A stretch of 64,000 bases of DNA, from positions 55,988 to 119,987 of the forward strand of contig NZ_KB911605.1 in assembly GCF_000383615.1 (NCBI RefSeq). The letters are read 5' to 3'. This DNA is from Streptomyces canus 299MFChir4.1 (GTDB lineage: Bacteria; Actinomycetota; Actinomycetes; Streptomycetales; Streptomycetaceae). This document shows, one piece after another, positions 8,819 to 16,882 of this stretch. Within the stretch, counting starts at the first letter, position 1, and every line of letters begins with the position of its first letter. Under the pieces are notes generated by a model. The model was not told the origin of the DNA, made no database searches, and was given only the letters and a program-made list of their open reading frames with translations. Both the position numbers and the translations under genes were made by a program.

Positions 8819-9553
8819 ATGTCCTCAGCACGCACCGCCCTGTGCCGCGCCGGCCTCGGCACCGCCCTCGCCGCCACCGCCGTCCTCACCGCCGCGGGCG
8901 TCGCCTCCGCGCACGTCACCGTCCATCCCGACAGCTACGCCAAGGGCGCCACCGACGGCGCCCTCACCTTCCGCGTGCCCGACGAGAGCGACACCGCGAG
9001 CACCACGAAGATCCAGCTGTTCCTGCCCACCGACCACCCCCTGCTCGGCGTGCTCGTCTCCCCGCACGACGGCTGGACCGCCAAGGTCACCGACACCAAG
9101 CTCAAGACGCCGGTCAAGACGGACGACGGCACGATCACCGACGCGGTCTCCGAGATCACCTGGACCGGCGGGAAGATCGGCCCCGGCCAGTACGAGGACT
9201 TCGACGTCGCCTTCGGCCAACTGCCGGACGACACCGCCCGGCTGACGTTCAAGACCCTCCAGACCTACTCCGACGGGAAGGTCGTCCGCTGGATCGAGGA
9301 GGCCGCCGGGGGCGGCGAGGAGCCGGAGAACCCGGCGCCCGTCCTGAAGCTGACCTCGGGAACCGGCACGTCCGCCGCCCCGAAGGCGTCGGCGACCGCC
9401 TCCGCCGCCTCCGCGAGCGACTCGACCGCCCGCGGTCTCGGCGTCGCCGGCCTGGTCGTGGGCGTCCTGGGGCTGGCGGCGGGCGCCTTCGCGTCGTACG
9501 GAGTCGCCGTGCGCAGTGAGCCGGAGCCTGTGGATTTCCGTACCCACAGGTGA
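8819..9553 (+). CDS. YcnI-family (DUF1775) copper-associated secreted/membrane-anchored protein
   Basis: 244 aa. An N-terminal signal peptide (hydrophobic to about residue 29) ends in ASAHVTV, which leaves a histidine at the mature N-terminus, the conserved copper-binding feature of YcnI. The middle ~150 residues form the DUF1775 beta domain, with WTAKVTDTKL, ITWTGGKIGPGQY, and a Trp in VVRWIEE. An Ala/Ser-rich stalk and one C-terminal membrane helix (GLGVAGLVVGVLGLAAGAF) anchor it outside the cell. B. subtilis YcnI binds Cu(II) and travels with copper genes. Here it sits between two Met/His-rich membrane paralogues on the same strand. Confidence 0.88.
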   Translation: MSSARTALCRAGLGTALAATAVLTAAGVASAHVTVHPDSYAKGATDGALTFRVPDESDTASTTKIQLFLPTDHPLLGVLVSPHDGWTAKVTDTKLKTPVKTDDGTITDAVSEITWTGGKIGPGQYEDFDVAFGQLPDDTARLTFKTLQTYSDGKVVRWIEEAAGGGEEPENPAPVLKLTSGTGTSAAPKASATASAASASDSTARGLGVAGLVVGVLGLAAGAFASYGVAVRSEPEPVDFRTHR

Positions 9554-9585
9554 AGGCGGGTGCCCGGATGGGAGGATGAGGCGCC

Positions 9586-10227
9586 ATGACAGCAGGGTGG
9601 TGTTCACGCACGGTACGGGCCGCGGTGTTCGCGGCCGTCTGTGTGCTGCTCGCCGCCCTGGGCCACGTCCTCATGTCCGGCGCCCCTGTGCCGGGTTGGA
9701 CACTGGCCGCGGGCCTGGCGGTGACCGGGTGTGCGGGCTGGTGTCTGGCCGGCCGTGAACGCGGGCTGCCGCTGATCGTGGCCGTAGTGGTCGCAGCCCA
9801 GACGGCCCTCCACTCGGCGTTCTCCTTCGCGCAGCCCACAACGGCGGCGCAGGACATGGGTGGGATGCACATGGAGTCCATGCACATGAGCGGCATGGAT
9901 TCCCTCGACGCGGCCCCGGCGGGGACCTCGTCGGGCGTCGGCGCCCTCTCGTTCCTCGTGCCGTTCGGGATGTACGCCGCCCACCTGCTCGCCGCGCTCC
10001 TCACCGGGCTCTGGCTGGCGTACGGCGAACGGGCCGCGTTCCGCATCCTGCGGGCCGTCGGGGCGCGGCTGGTCGCCCCGCTGCGACTGCTGCTCGCCCT
10101 GCCCGCCACCCCGCACCGCCCGCGTCTGCGGGCACGCAGGGCCCGCTCGCAGCGGGCGCCGCGGCTTCTCCTTCTCGTCCACGCGATCACCCATCGCGGC
10201 CCGCCCCCGGGGACCGCTGTCGCCTGA
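9586..10227 (+). CDS. Met/His-rich multispanning membrane protein (paralogue of 8202-8777)
   Basis: 213 aa, starting at ATG 9586 with GGGAGG about 12 nt upstream. The N-terminal helix VRAAVFAAVCVLLAALGHVL matches that of the 8202 gene closely, and the helix order is the same. The central loop is strikingly methionine-rich: DMGGMHMESMHMSGMD, a pattern typical of extracytoplasmic Cu(I)/Cu(II) binding. The last ~50 residues are Arg-rich. Function is not established; metal binding is inferred from composition and from YcnI next door. Confidence 0.75.
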   Translation: MTAGWCSRTVRAAVFAAVCVLLAALGHVLMSGAPVPGWTLAAGLAVTGCAGWCLAGRERGLPLIVAVVVAAQTALHSAFSFAQPTTAAQDMGGMHMESMHMSGMDSLDAAPAGTSSGVGALSFLVPFGMYAAHLLAALLTGLWLAYGERAAFRILRAVGARLVAPLRLLLALPATPHRPRLRARRARSQRAPRLLLLVHAITHRGPPPGTAVA

Positions 10228-10414
10228 CGACAGACGGTTCCCCGAGGCGGCCCTCGCGCGCCTCGGGCTCGGTCGTGCACCCGCATCCGGGCGCTGCCGC
10301 ACCTGTGCCCTCCGCACGTGTGGTCGCCGCACGGCCGTATCCCCTCACCGGACCGCCGTGCACCCCTGTGCGCCGGAGCGGCCCGGATCACGGCTGACCC
10401 GAGAAGGACACCTG

Positions 10415-10999
10415 GTGATCACTTCCGCCCTGCCCGCCTCCGCCGAACTCCGCGCTCAACGGGAGTCCGCCGACGCCTCCGCCACGGCCTGGGCACTAGC
10501 TGCCCGCGCCGGTGACACCGACGCCGTCGACCGTTTCGTCCGCGCGCTGCACCATGACGTCCTGCGCTACGTCTCCTACCTCTGCGCCGACCCCCAGTCC
10601 GTGGACGACCTGGCCCAGGACACCTTTCTGCGGGCGCTCGGCAGCCTGCACCGGTTCGAGGGGCGGTCCTCGGCGCGTACCTGGCTGCTGTCCATCGCCC
10701 GCCGTGCGGTGATCGACGGGTTTCGGCACGCGGCCGCTCGACCCCGCCGCTACGACGGTTCGGACTGGCAGGCCGCGGTGGAGCGTGCGCAGCCCCGGGA
10801 TGTGCCCGGGTTCGACGACGGGATAGCGCTGCTTGATCTGTTGGGCGCGTTGTCCGAGGAGCGGCGGGAGGCGTTCGTGCTGACGCAACTGCTGGGCCTG
10901 TCGTACGAGGAGGCCGCCGCGGTCAGTGGTTGCCCTGTGGGGACGGTGCGGTCCCGGGTGGCGCGGGCCAGGGGGGTGCTGACGGAACTGGTGGTGTGA
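10415..10999 (+). CDS. SigC-like ECF RNA polymerase sigma factor
   Basis: 194 aa from GTG 10415, which has GAAGGA 6 nt upstream. Region 2 carries YLCADPQSVDDLAQDTFLRALGSL and SSARTWLLSIARR (the -10 binding helix). Region 4 carries ALSEERREAFVLTQLLGLSYEEAAAVSGCPVGTVRSRVARAR (the -35 binding helix-turn-helix). From memory it is closest to M. tuberculosis SigC, including the distinctive TQLLGLSY and GCPVGT. No anti-sigma gene is adjacent, as is also true for SigC. It directly follows the copper-type cluster on the same strand but 187 bp away, so it may have its own promoter. Confidence 0.88.
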   Translation: MITSALPASAELRAQRESADASATAWALAARAGDTDAVDRFVRALHHDVLRYVSYLCADPQSVDDLAQDTFLRALGSLHRFEGRSSARTWLLSIARRAVIDGFRHAAARPRRYDGSDWQAAVERAQPRDVPGFDDGIALLDLLGALSEERREAFVLTQLLGLSYEEAAAVSGCPVGTVRSRVARARGVLTELVV

Positions 11000-11058
11000 G
11001 TGCGCCTGTCGGGGTGCCACGAGGGGGGTGTGGCGCGGGTGCGGCAGCGTGATGGCCG

Positions 11059-11083
11059 GTCGCGCAGTTCCCCGCGCCCCTGA
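11059..11083. repeat. Copy of a dispersed Streptomyces GC-rich intergenic repeat
   Basis: GTCGCGCAGTTCCCCGCGCC followed by CCTGA is the core of a repeat seen many times between genes in Streptomyces chromosomes, commonly near 3' ends. Here it lies between the sigma factor stop and the end of the convergent MarR gene. A longer relative is at 16883-16962. Confidence 0.55.
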
Positions 11084-11187
11084 ACTCGCTCACCGCCGGT
11101 TTGGAGGTCCGGCCGGCCGCAACCGCAACCGCTGCCGGGCAGAGCGGCCCAGCCGCCGGGGTCCGGTGACCCGCACCGCACCGGTGA

Positions 11188-11667
11188 CTACTCCGGTGCC
11201 GTCTCCGTGGCGAAGTCGGGCATCAGCGCGCACAACGCCTGGCGCTGCGCCGGGCCCATGAAACGCCCCAGGGCCTCCTTGACCGACTCGGCGAGTGCCT
11301 CGGAGGCCTCCTTGAGCAGGCCCCGGGCCTTCTCGGTGAGGGCGACCTCGATGCCCCGCTTGTCGCCGCAGACCGACTTGCGGGTGACCAGACCGGCGTG
11401 CTGGAGGCAGGCGATCTGGTAGGTGAGGCGGGTCTTCGGGCGGCCCAGCAGTTCGGCGATCCGGGTCATGCGCAGGGCCTGGCCGGGGTCGGCGGCGAGC
11501 AGACACAGGACCAGGAACTCGTCGTGCGAGACGTCCAGCCGTTCCTTGACGACGGAGCGCAGCTCCTGCTCGACGGCCCCCGTCGTGGCCAGCATCAGCA
11601 TCCATGCGTGCAGCTCAGGGGGCAGGAGCCCACCGGACGTGGCGGGGCATTCGGACGGATCGGCCAT
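11188..11667 (-). CDS. MarR-family transcriptional regulator
   Basis: 159 aa from ATG 11667; longer in-frame extensions lack coding character and run into the divergent gene. The winged helix reads VSHDEFLVLCLLAADPGQALRMTRIAELLGRPKTRLTYQIACLQHAGLVTRK with the wing in SVCGDKRGIEVALTEKAR. Helices on either side form the dimerisation domain. It is transcribed away from a YceI gene, and two copies of an AAATTTGG palindrome lie between them (11688-11698 and 11721-11730). MarR proteins commonly bind such sites and repress both their own gene and the divergent neighbour, releasing DNA on binding a small aromatic or oxidant. Confidence 0.88.
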   Translation of the reverse strand: MADPSECPATSGGLLPPELHAWMLMLATTGAVEQELRSVVKERLDVSHDEFLVLCLLAADPGQALRMTRIAELLGRPKTRLTYQIACLQHAGLVTRKSVCGDKRGIEVALTEKARGLLKEASEALAESVKEALGRFMGPAQRQALCALMPDFATETAPE

Positions 11668-11687
11668 GCTTCGAGTGTAGCTGTTGT

Positions 11688-11730
11688 TCAAATTTGGAGT
11701 ATGAGCTAGCGTGCTGTCATCCAAATTTGG
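11688..11730. promoter_or_regulatory. Two palindromic operator-like boxes between marR-type gene and yceI-type gene
   Basis: TCAAATTTGGA (11688-11698) and the perfect 10-bp palindrome CCAAATTTGG (11721-11730) are 33 bp apart start to start, about three helical turns. They stand out as AT-rich in a high-GC genome and sit where promoters of both divergent genes would be. Likely binding sites for the MarR protein; inference. Confidence 0.6.
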
Positions 11731-11749
11731 ACTACAGAAGTGAGGGATC

Positions 11750-12265
11750 ATGACCGTCGCCGTCGAAACCGGAACCTGGCAGCTCGACCGGACCGCCACC
11801 ACCGTCGCGCTCAAGCACAGGACGATGTGGGGCCTGGTCACCGTGAAGGGCACCTTCACCACCGTGGACGGTCAGGGCGAGGTGCGGGCCGACGGGTCCG
11901 CCGTCGGCACCGTGACCCTCGACGCCGCCTCACTCGACACCAAGAACGCCAAGCGGGACGCACACCTGCGCGGGGCCGACTTCTTCGACGTCGAGAACCA
12001 CCCCGAGATCACCTTCGCGGTGCGCAGCGCCGAGCTGCGCGACGGCGACCAGGTCCATGTGATCGGCCAGCTCACCGCGCGCGGCGTCAGCCGCCCCCAG
12101 TCCTTCACCGCCCGGCTCGTCGACGCGAGCGCCGACGCGGTCACGCTGCAGGCCGAGTTCTCGGTGGACCGCGAGCAGTTCGGCCTGGGCTGGAACCAGC
12201 TCGGCATGATCCGCGGCCTGACCACGATCACCGCCGCGCTCCGCTTCAAGCGCTCGGCAGCGTGA
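11750..12265 (+). CDS. YceI-family polyisoprenoid-binding lipocalin-like protein
   Basis: 171 aa, a single YceI domain without a signal peptide, so it is probably cytoplasmic. Family marks are WQLDRTATTVALKHRTMWGLVTVKGTF at the N-terminus, LDAASLDTKNAKRDAHLRGADFFDVENHPEITF in the middle and GLTTITAALRFKR at the end. The eight-stranded barrel of this family binds isoprenoid quinone-like lipids; the physiological role in actinobacteria is uncertain. GTGAGGG precedes the ATG by about 4 nt. Its 3' end overlaps that of the convergent membrane-protein gene by 20 bp. Probably controlled by the divergent MarR protein. Confidence 0.9.
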   Translation: MTVAVETGTWQLDRTATTVALKHRTMWGLVTVKGTFTTVDGQGEVRADGSAVGTVTLDAASLDTKNAKRDAHLRGADFFDVENHPEITFAVRSAELRDGDQVHVIGQLTARGVSRPQSFTARLVDASADAVTLQAEFSVDREQFGLGWNQLGMIRGLTTITAALRFKRSAA

Positions 12266-13970
12266 CGTAGGTGCTCGACAGCGTCTGCGGAGAGGACGTG
12301 AACACCCGCAGCCGGATCTTCTGACCCGGCTTCGGGAGGGCGTACGTCCCCCCGGGCGGCCGCAGCTCGTACGTCGCCGTCGTGTGGGCGGGCAGCGTGG
12401 CCGGACCGCGCAGCACCGAGAAGTACGGGTACATGCCCTGGCCCCGGGTGAGGGTGAAGTGGGGCGTGAGGGCGTCGTCGTCCGTGTTGGTGACGCGCAG
12501 AGTCAGCCGGGAGAGCGCGCGCACGTCGTGGCGCACCGAGGTGACCTCCATGCGCAGGGGCGGCGACCCGGTGGCCGCCAGCGTCGCGCTCAGCAGAGCC
12601 GGACTCAGCAGTACGACGGCCGCGGCGATCCGCGCCGGACGCCGGCGCGGGCCGGCGAGCCGGCGCGTGAACGGCTGCCAGGCCCCCGCGAAATCCGAGG
12701 CGGGCGCGGTGACCGCCGCCGCCAGCCACAGCGGGGTCATCATCAGGTAGTAGCCGTCCTGCGAACGCGTCGCCAGCCAGAAGGCCAGCCACGGCAGCAC
12801 GGTCGCCGCCGGACCCAGGCGGCGCACGAACAGCACGAACAGCGCCAGCAGGCCGGCGAGCAGCAGCAGACTCGCGTACCCGTACCAGTCGAGCCGGTCG
12901 CTGCCGTCCGTGAGATACAGCGACACGCCCACGAGGCCCTGGCCGTGCAGCACCGCGCCCTGGATCAGCGGCAGCGCGATCCCCTTCAGCCACGCGACCG
13001 GCTGGCTCACGACGAAGTACGTGTTGATCAGCAGCCATACGGTGGTGGCGACCCCGGCGAGCCGCAGCACCACCAGGCCCGCCGCCCGCCCGCCGAGCTC
13101 CCCGCGCCGTACCGCGTAGATCCCGGCGAACAGGAACGGCGCGAGGAACCACGGCAGTTGCTGTGCCGCGCACGCCGCGCCCAGACAGGCGGCCTGCGCC
13201 ACCCCGGCGGGGCCCAGCCGACCGCCCCGGCCGATCCGGGTCCAGCGCACCACCACCGGCACCAGCAGGGCCAGCGCCAGGATCGCCGGGTAGCCGAGAC
13301 GGCCGTACATGGGAAGCGTCGAGAACCCCAGGCACGTCATGGTCGCCGCCGACCGCCACGGTGCGGGCAGCAGCCACCACAGCACGACCGTGCCGACGAG
13401 CAGTGCTCCGGTGCTCATCGCTATGGCCGGCAGGCCGCCGTGCCCGAGCCACAGGAGGGGGGCGGTCAGCAGCGGGGCGAGCGGGGGATAGCCGTACGTG
13501 TAGTCGTAGCCTCCCGTGACGGTCGGGGTGAGCGCGATGCCGTTGCCGCCGAAGAGCCAGGGCCAGGGGCGGCCGTAGATCCCGTGCCCGGCGACCAGGT
13601 CGCGGGCCGCCTGGGCGGTGAGGACGGACTCGTCGGAGCCGCGGTGGAACAGGACGAACGCGCACAGGGCGAGCGTCAGGCCGGTCACCAGCACGCACAG
13701 GTCCACGCGCGCGAGCGACCGCCGGCCGCGCACGACCAGGGCCAGGACACCGCAGACGAGGATCGAGGCGTAGCAGACCGAGATCACCGCGGCCACGGCC
13801 GGCCGGTGGGTGGCCGCCTGGGTCCACACCTCGCGCGTGCCGATGAAGAGGCTGACGTCCGCGAGCAGCGTCAGGACGCGATGCCACTGCGCGGGGGGTT
13901 CCGGGGCGGCGGACACCGCCGGCTGGGTCGGCCGGCCGGATGCCGACAGCTGAGTATCTGCCAGGAGCAC
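12246..13970 (-). CDS. Large polytopic membrane protein, GT-C glycosyltransferase-like
   Basis: About 574 aa from GTG 13970. The start is uncertain, as there is no clear Shine-Dalgarno, and sequence further upstream no longer looks coding. Ten or more hydrophobic segments fill residues ~40-440. A periplasmic loop near residue 110-150 (DESVLTAQAARDLVAGHGIYG, then YDYTYGYPPLAPLLTAPL) resembles the catalytic first loop of GT-C lipid-linked mannosyltransferases. The C-terminal ~110 residues form a soluble beta-rich domain. Transfer of sugar from a polyprenyl carrier is a plausible role but no donor or acceptor can be named. It converges on and slightly overlaps the YceI gene. Confidence 0.7.
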   Translation of the reverse strand: MLLADTQLSASGRPTQPAVSAAPEPPAQWHRVLTLLADVSLFIGTREVWTQAATHRPAVAAVISVCYASILVCGVLALVVRGRRSLARVDLCVLVTGLTLALCAFVLFHRGSDESVLTAQAARDLVAGHGIYGRPWPWLFGGNGIALTPTVTGGYDYTYGYPPLAPLLTAPLLWLGHGGLPAIAMSTGALLVGTVVLWWLLPAPWRSAATMTCLGFSTLPMYGRLGYPAILALALLVPVVVRWTRIGRGGRLGPAGVAQAACLGAACAAQQLPWFLAPFLFAGIYAVRRGELGGRAAGLVVLRLAGVATTVWLLINTYFVVSQPVAWLKGIALPLIQGAVLHGQGLVGVSLYLTDGSDRLDWYGYASLLLLAGLLALFVLFVRRLGPAATVLPWLAFWLATRSQDGYYLMMTPLWLAAAVTAPASDFAGAWQPFTRRLAGPRRRPARIAAAVVLLSPALLSATLAATGSPPLRMEVTSVRHDVRALSRLTLRVTNTDDDALTPHFTLTRGQGMYPYFSVLRGPATLPAHTTATYELRPPGGTYALPKPGQKIRLRVFTSSPQTLSSTYVTLPSA

Positions 13971-14051
13971 GGCATCGGACGCTAATCGGAGCTGGTGAGG
14001 GGGCCTTGGCCGGAGGCCAAGAGTCCGGTGTGAGCCGGGTAAGACCCTTTC

Positions 14052-14098
14052 GTCCGCGGCGAAGGCGGTGTGATGTGACCGCCGCGACGGTCGCGGAC
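14052..14098. other. Nested stem-loop in intergenic region (structured element of unknown role)
   Basis: An outer stem GTCCGCG (14052-14058) / CGCGGAC (14092-14098) encloses an inner stem GGCGGT (14064-14069) / ACCGCC (14078-14083). Further short hairpins (CTTGGCCGGAGGCCAAG near 14005-14021) lie on the left. The region lies between two divergently transcribed genes and codes for nothing I can support. I do not recognise a known riboswitch or sRNA consensus. Confidence 0.35.
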
Positions 14099-14183
14099 CG
14101 TGTCGTTGTTGGGCCGAACGGGTGACTTGGCGTAAGAATTGGCTGGTGCAGGCATTGAAGGCGAGTCGGATCGGGGGGAGCCG

Positions 14184-14573
14184 GTGAACAGGTACGACGT
14201 CACCGATGAACAGTGGGAGGGGCTCGCCCAGGTCGTTCCGTTGCGCGGGCGGGACGCGTGGCCGTCCGCGGTCGGACACCGGTCCATGCCGGAGGCCGAG
14301 ACCGAGGCCAGACGGCGTTTCGTCGTCCTGCGGATCAACGTCTTCGCGGACGCCCGCGAGGTCGCCGAGACCCTGATGGCGGGCATCCCCGTCCTGCTCG
14401 ACCTCACCAGCGCGGAGAGCGAGGTCGCCAAGCGGGTCCTCGACTTCAGTACGGGCGTCGTGTTCGGGCTGGCCAGCGGGATGCACCGGGTCGACCGGAA
14501 CGTGTTCCTGCTCACTCCGGCCGGAACCGAGGTGACGGGCCTGATGGAGAGCGCGGGGATGCCGGGGGCCTGA
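14184..14573 (+). CDS. SepF-like cell-division protein (probably the SflB type)
   Basis: 129 aa from GTG 14184, with a G-rich ribosome-binding stretch just before it. The C-terminal ~85 residues are the SepF fold: RRFVVLRINVFADAREVAETLMAGIPVLLDLTSAESEVAKRVLDFSTGVVFGLASGMHRVDRNVFLLTP. SepF proteins bind FtsZ and tether it to the membrane during septation. Streptomyces have one true SepF beside ftsZ and two SepF-like paralogues, SflA and SflB, that affect FtsZ assembly. There is no ftsZ or ylmD here, and the neighbourhood recalls the SCO5967 locus, which favours SflB. The N-terminal part before residue 40 is short and has no obvious membrane helix. Confidence 0.85.
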   Translation: MNRYDVTDEQWEGLAQVVPLRGRDAWPSAVGHRSMPEAETEARRRFVVLRINVFADAREVAETLMAGIPVLLDLTSAESEVAKRVLDFSTGVVFGLASGMHRVDRNVFLLTPAGTEVTGLMESAGMPGA

Positions 14574-14630
14574 GCCTCGGGGAGGTTAGCCCGTTCGTAG
14601 GAAGGCCACCGCGGAGGAACGGTTCGCCCG

Positions 14631-15851
14631 GTGGCGGACTCCTACGGTCCGGATATGCGTCTGTCCCCCACCTCCTCCGTAGTGCCGGCTCAGTCGGCCT
14701 CTCCGCTCGCGGAGCCGACGCAGGGTGCTGCGCGCCGCCCCGACCGGCCCTGCCTCGTCGAGCTGCGGCTCTCCGCGTACGCCGTGCACCGGCGGGCCGG
14801 GCTGCCGCTCGGACCGCTGACCCTGTTCGCCGGGCCCAGCGGCAGCGGCAAGACGAGCGCGCTCAGGGCGTACGAGGCGCTCGCGCGACTCGGTGGCGGC
14901 GCGAGCCTCGGCGAGGTGTTCCTCCGGCCCGAGGCCTGTGTCCCCGACCGGGCCCGCCCCGACGCACAGCGCCGCCGCGGCTTCCGGATCGGCTGCACGG
15001 CCGACGGGCCCGAGGGGCCGGTCAGGCTCGACCTCGCCGTCCAGGCCGAGCCCGAACTGCGCGTCGTGGGGGAGCGGTTGACCTCCGGCGGGCTCGTCCT
15101 GCTGGAGACCGCCCTGCGCGATCCCTCCCGCCGGGCCGTGCAGGCCGCCTGGCACACCGCCGGGAGCGCCCCGGTCACCCGCGCCCCGCTCCCGGACGAC
15201 CGGCTCGGCACCCCCCTGCTGCCGCTGCGCGTGGCCGGCAAGACGGACGGACAGCGGCGGGTGCTCGCCGCCGCCGAACAGATGGTCGTCGCCCTGCGCT
15301 CCGTCTTCGGCTGCGACCCGCGGCCCGGACGCATGCGCCTGCCCGTGCCGACCGGTTCGGGACGGCTGCTCGGCGGCTGCGACAACCTCGCCGACGTGCT
15401 GTGGCGCACCCGGGCGGAGTGCGGCCGACGGCACGCCCAACTCGTCGCCGCGGTGCGCGCCGGATGCGCGGGCCCCGTCGCCGACGTGCTCGCCGAACCC
15501 CTGGACGCCGGGAGGGTCAGGGCCCTGCTCGACCGCGGGGACGGCGGCCGCACGGAACTCGCGCGGCTGGGCGACGGCGAGTTGAGGTATCTCGCCCTCG
15601 CCCTGGTGCTGCTCACCGGGCCGGGGGTGCTGGAGGTCGATCCGGCCGGCGAGGTGCCCGCCGCGATGCAGACGCTCACCGTGCTCGCCGACAACCTCGA
15701 CCGGAGCCTGGACCCACGGCAGCGGACCGAACTGCTGGGGCTGGCCGTGCGGATGTGCGAGCGCGGGCACATCCGGCTCGTCGGGGCGGTGAGCGACGCC
15801 TCGTGGGCCGCCGGGGTGGACGGCGTCACAGTGGTACACCTGGAGCCGTGA
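14631..15851 (+). CDS. P-loop ATPase (AAA/RecF-like AAA_15/AAA_21 type)
   Basis: 406 aa from GTG 14631; ATG 14655 is an alternative. After ~40 variable residues comes LRLSAYAVHRRAGLPLGPLTLFAGPSGSGKTSALRAYEAL with Walker A GPSGSGKT. A long insert of 200+ residues follows, then LGDGELRYLALALVLLTGPGVLEVD, which resembles the signature/Walker B region of RecF- and OLD-type ATPases. Its stop overlaps the start of the MazG-like gene (GTGA), implying coupled translation. Such stand-alone ATPases are widespread in Streptomyces without assigned function. The pairing with a nucleotide hydrolase could mean nucleotide-pool or DNA-repair work; this is speculation. Confidence 0.8.
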   Translation: MADSYGPDMRLSPTSSVVPAQSASPLAEPTQGAARRPDRPCLVELRLSAYAVHRRAGLPLGPLTLFAGPSGSGKTSALRAYEALARLGGGASLGEVFLRPEACVPDRARPDAQRRRGFRIGCTADGPEGPVRLDLAVQAEPELRVVGERLTSGGLVLLETALRDPSRRAVQAAWHTAGSAPVTRAPLPDDRLGTPLLPLRVAGKTDGQRRVLAAAEQMVVALRSVFGCDPRPGRMRLPVPTGSGRLLGGCDNLADVLWRTRAECGRRHAQLVAAVRAGCAGPVADVLAEPLDAGRVRALLDRGDGGRTELARLGDGELRYLALALVLLTGPGVLEVDPAGEVPAAMQTLTVLADNLDRSLDPRQRTELLGLAVRMCERGHIRLVGAVSDASWAAGVDGVTVVHLEP

Positions 15852-16174
15852 CCGAACCTCTCGACGTGGCGAAACTGCAGCGCCGGCTGGCCGACTTCGC
15901 GGCGGCGCGCGACTGGCAGCAGTACCACACCCCCAAGAACCTCGTCGCCGCGCTCAGCGTGGAGGCCTCCGAACTGGTCGAGATCTTCCAGTGGTTGACC
16001 CCCGAGGAGTCGACCCGGGTCATGGACGACCCCGACAGCGCGCACCGCGTCACGGACGAGATCGCCGACGTGCTCGCGTATCTGCTCCAGCTGTGCGAGG
16101 TGCTCGGCGTCGATCCGCTGACCGCGCTGGACGCGAAGATCGACCGCAACGAGCGGCGGTTTCCGGCGCCGTGA
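15848..16174 (+). CDS. MazG-like nucleotide pyrophosphohydrolase
   Basis: 108 aa from GTG 15848, overlapping the ATPase stop by 4 nt. The all-alpha NTP-PPase fold is evident from the divalent-metal ligands EASELVEIFQW (E-x2-E) and DEIADVLAYLLQL (E-x2-D). The sequence RDWQQYHTPKNLVAALSVEASEL is typical of the small RS21-C6/MazG-like group that hydrolyses (d)NTPs to monophosphates, often sanitising dCTP analogues. The length matches single-domain members. It is unrelated to MazEF toxins. Confidence 0.9.
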   Translation: MTEPLDVAKLQRRLADFAAARDWQQYHTPKNLVAALSVEASELVEIFQWLTPEESTRVMDDPDSAHRVTDEIADVLAYLLQLCEVLGVDPLTALDAKIDRNERRFPAP

Positions 16175-16191
16175 GGAAGGATTCAGTCCTC
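16173..16191 (+). terminator. Weak hairpin at the end of the mazG-like gene
   Basis: GAGGA / TCCTC with a 9-nt loop overlaps the stop codon and is followed by TTTC. Short and weak; the next ~100 bp are AT-rich and may instead hold the promoter of the downstream gene. Confidence 0.3.
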
Positions 16192-16351
16192 TTTCACGTT
16201 CCGTGACGAAAAGCTGCTTCGAAACCGATTTGTTGTCCACAGATTTCCGTCTACCTCTGGTTTTTCGTTCCGAGCGAGCTCACTCTGGGTAGTGGACAAG
16301 GGAGTTCGGGCGGACGTGCCCGGGGTACGTCGCGACAGACGGGGGCAGCCG

Positions 16352-16816
16352 ATGGACGCGGTGCGGCTCATCGTGACGAGCAGGCGTGCCCTGGCCGGGG
16401 GCGGCGAGGCGCCTCAGGTCATGGCGGAGGTGTGGCAGGCGCAGGCCCTGGCCCAGGCGATAGGGAGCCGCCTCGCGGTCGCCGGACCCCCGGAACTCCG
16501 GGGCGAGGCGCTGGGGTTGACCGAACTGGCGGGCCGGGGCTGCGGGGTCCTGGAGCGTCCCGACATCGCCCTGGCGGAGCTGCGGGCCGCCCAGCTCACC
16601 GAACTCGGCGATGCCCGCCAGGCCCTCCTCTACCTCGGCGGCCTCCTCGGCGAGGTGGGCATAGCCCTGGTCGGCCTCGCCTGCGCGGCGGACGACGAGA
16701 CGACGTACTGGCAGTGCATGGAGGCGATCGACGCGGCGGACGAGTCGCGGGACCGGGTGCTGCAGATGCTGCGAAGACTGGCGGACCGGGGGGACGAGTT
16801 GCCGGAGGCGGGGTGA
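16352..16816 (+). CDS. Conserved Streptomyces hypothetical protein (DUF6099-like)
   Basis: 154 aa from ATG 16352, which has GGGGG a few bases upstream; earlier in-frame starts lack coding character. Largely alpha-helical with conserved-looking stretches AEVWQAQALAQAIGSRLAVAGPPELRGEALGL, LGGLLGEVGIALVGLACAADDETTYWQCMEAIDAADESRDRV. I recall this as a Streptomyces-restricted family (DUF6099); that name is from memory. No catalytic motif or membrane segment. It ends just before the dispersed repeat that separates it from the interrupted small gene. Confidence 0.75.
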   Translation: MDAVRLIVTSRRALAGGGEAPQVMAEVWQAQALAQAIGSRLAVAGPPELRGEALGLTELAGRGCGVLERPDIALAELRAAQLTELGDARQALLYLGGLLGEVGIALVGLACAADDETTYWQCMEAIDAADESRDRVLQMLRRLADRGDELPEAG

Positions 16817-16882
16817 GTCCTCGGCCGCGGGTGCGTCGTGGCTGGTCGGGTGGGTACAACCGGACACAGCTCGACCGCACCC

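Noticed and set aside
15848..16174. Toxin-antitoxin pair with the upstream gene because of the MazG name
   Set aside because: MazG-like pyrophosphohydrolases are not MazEF; the upstream gene is a 406-aa ATPase.
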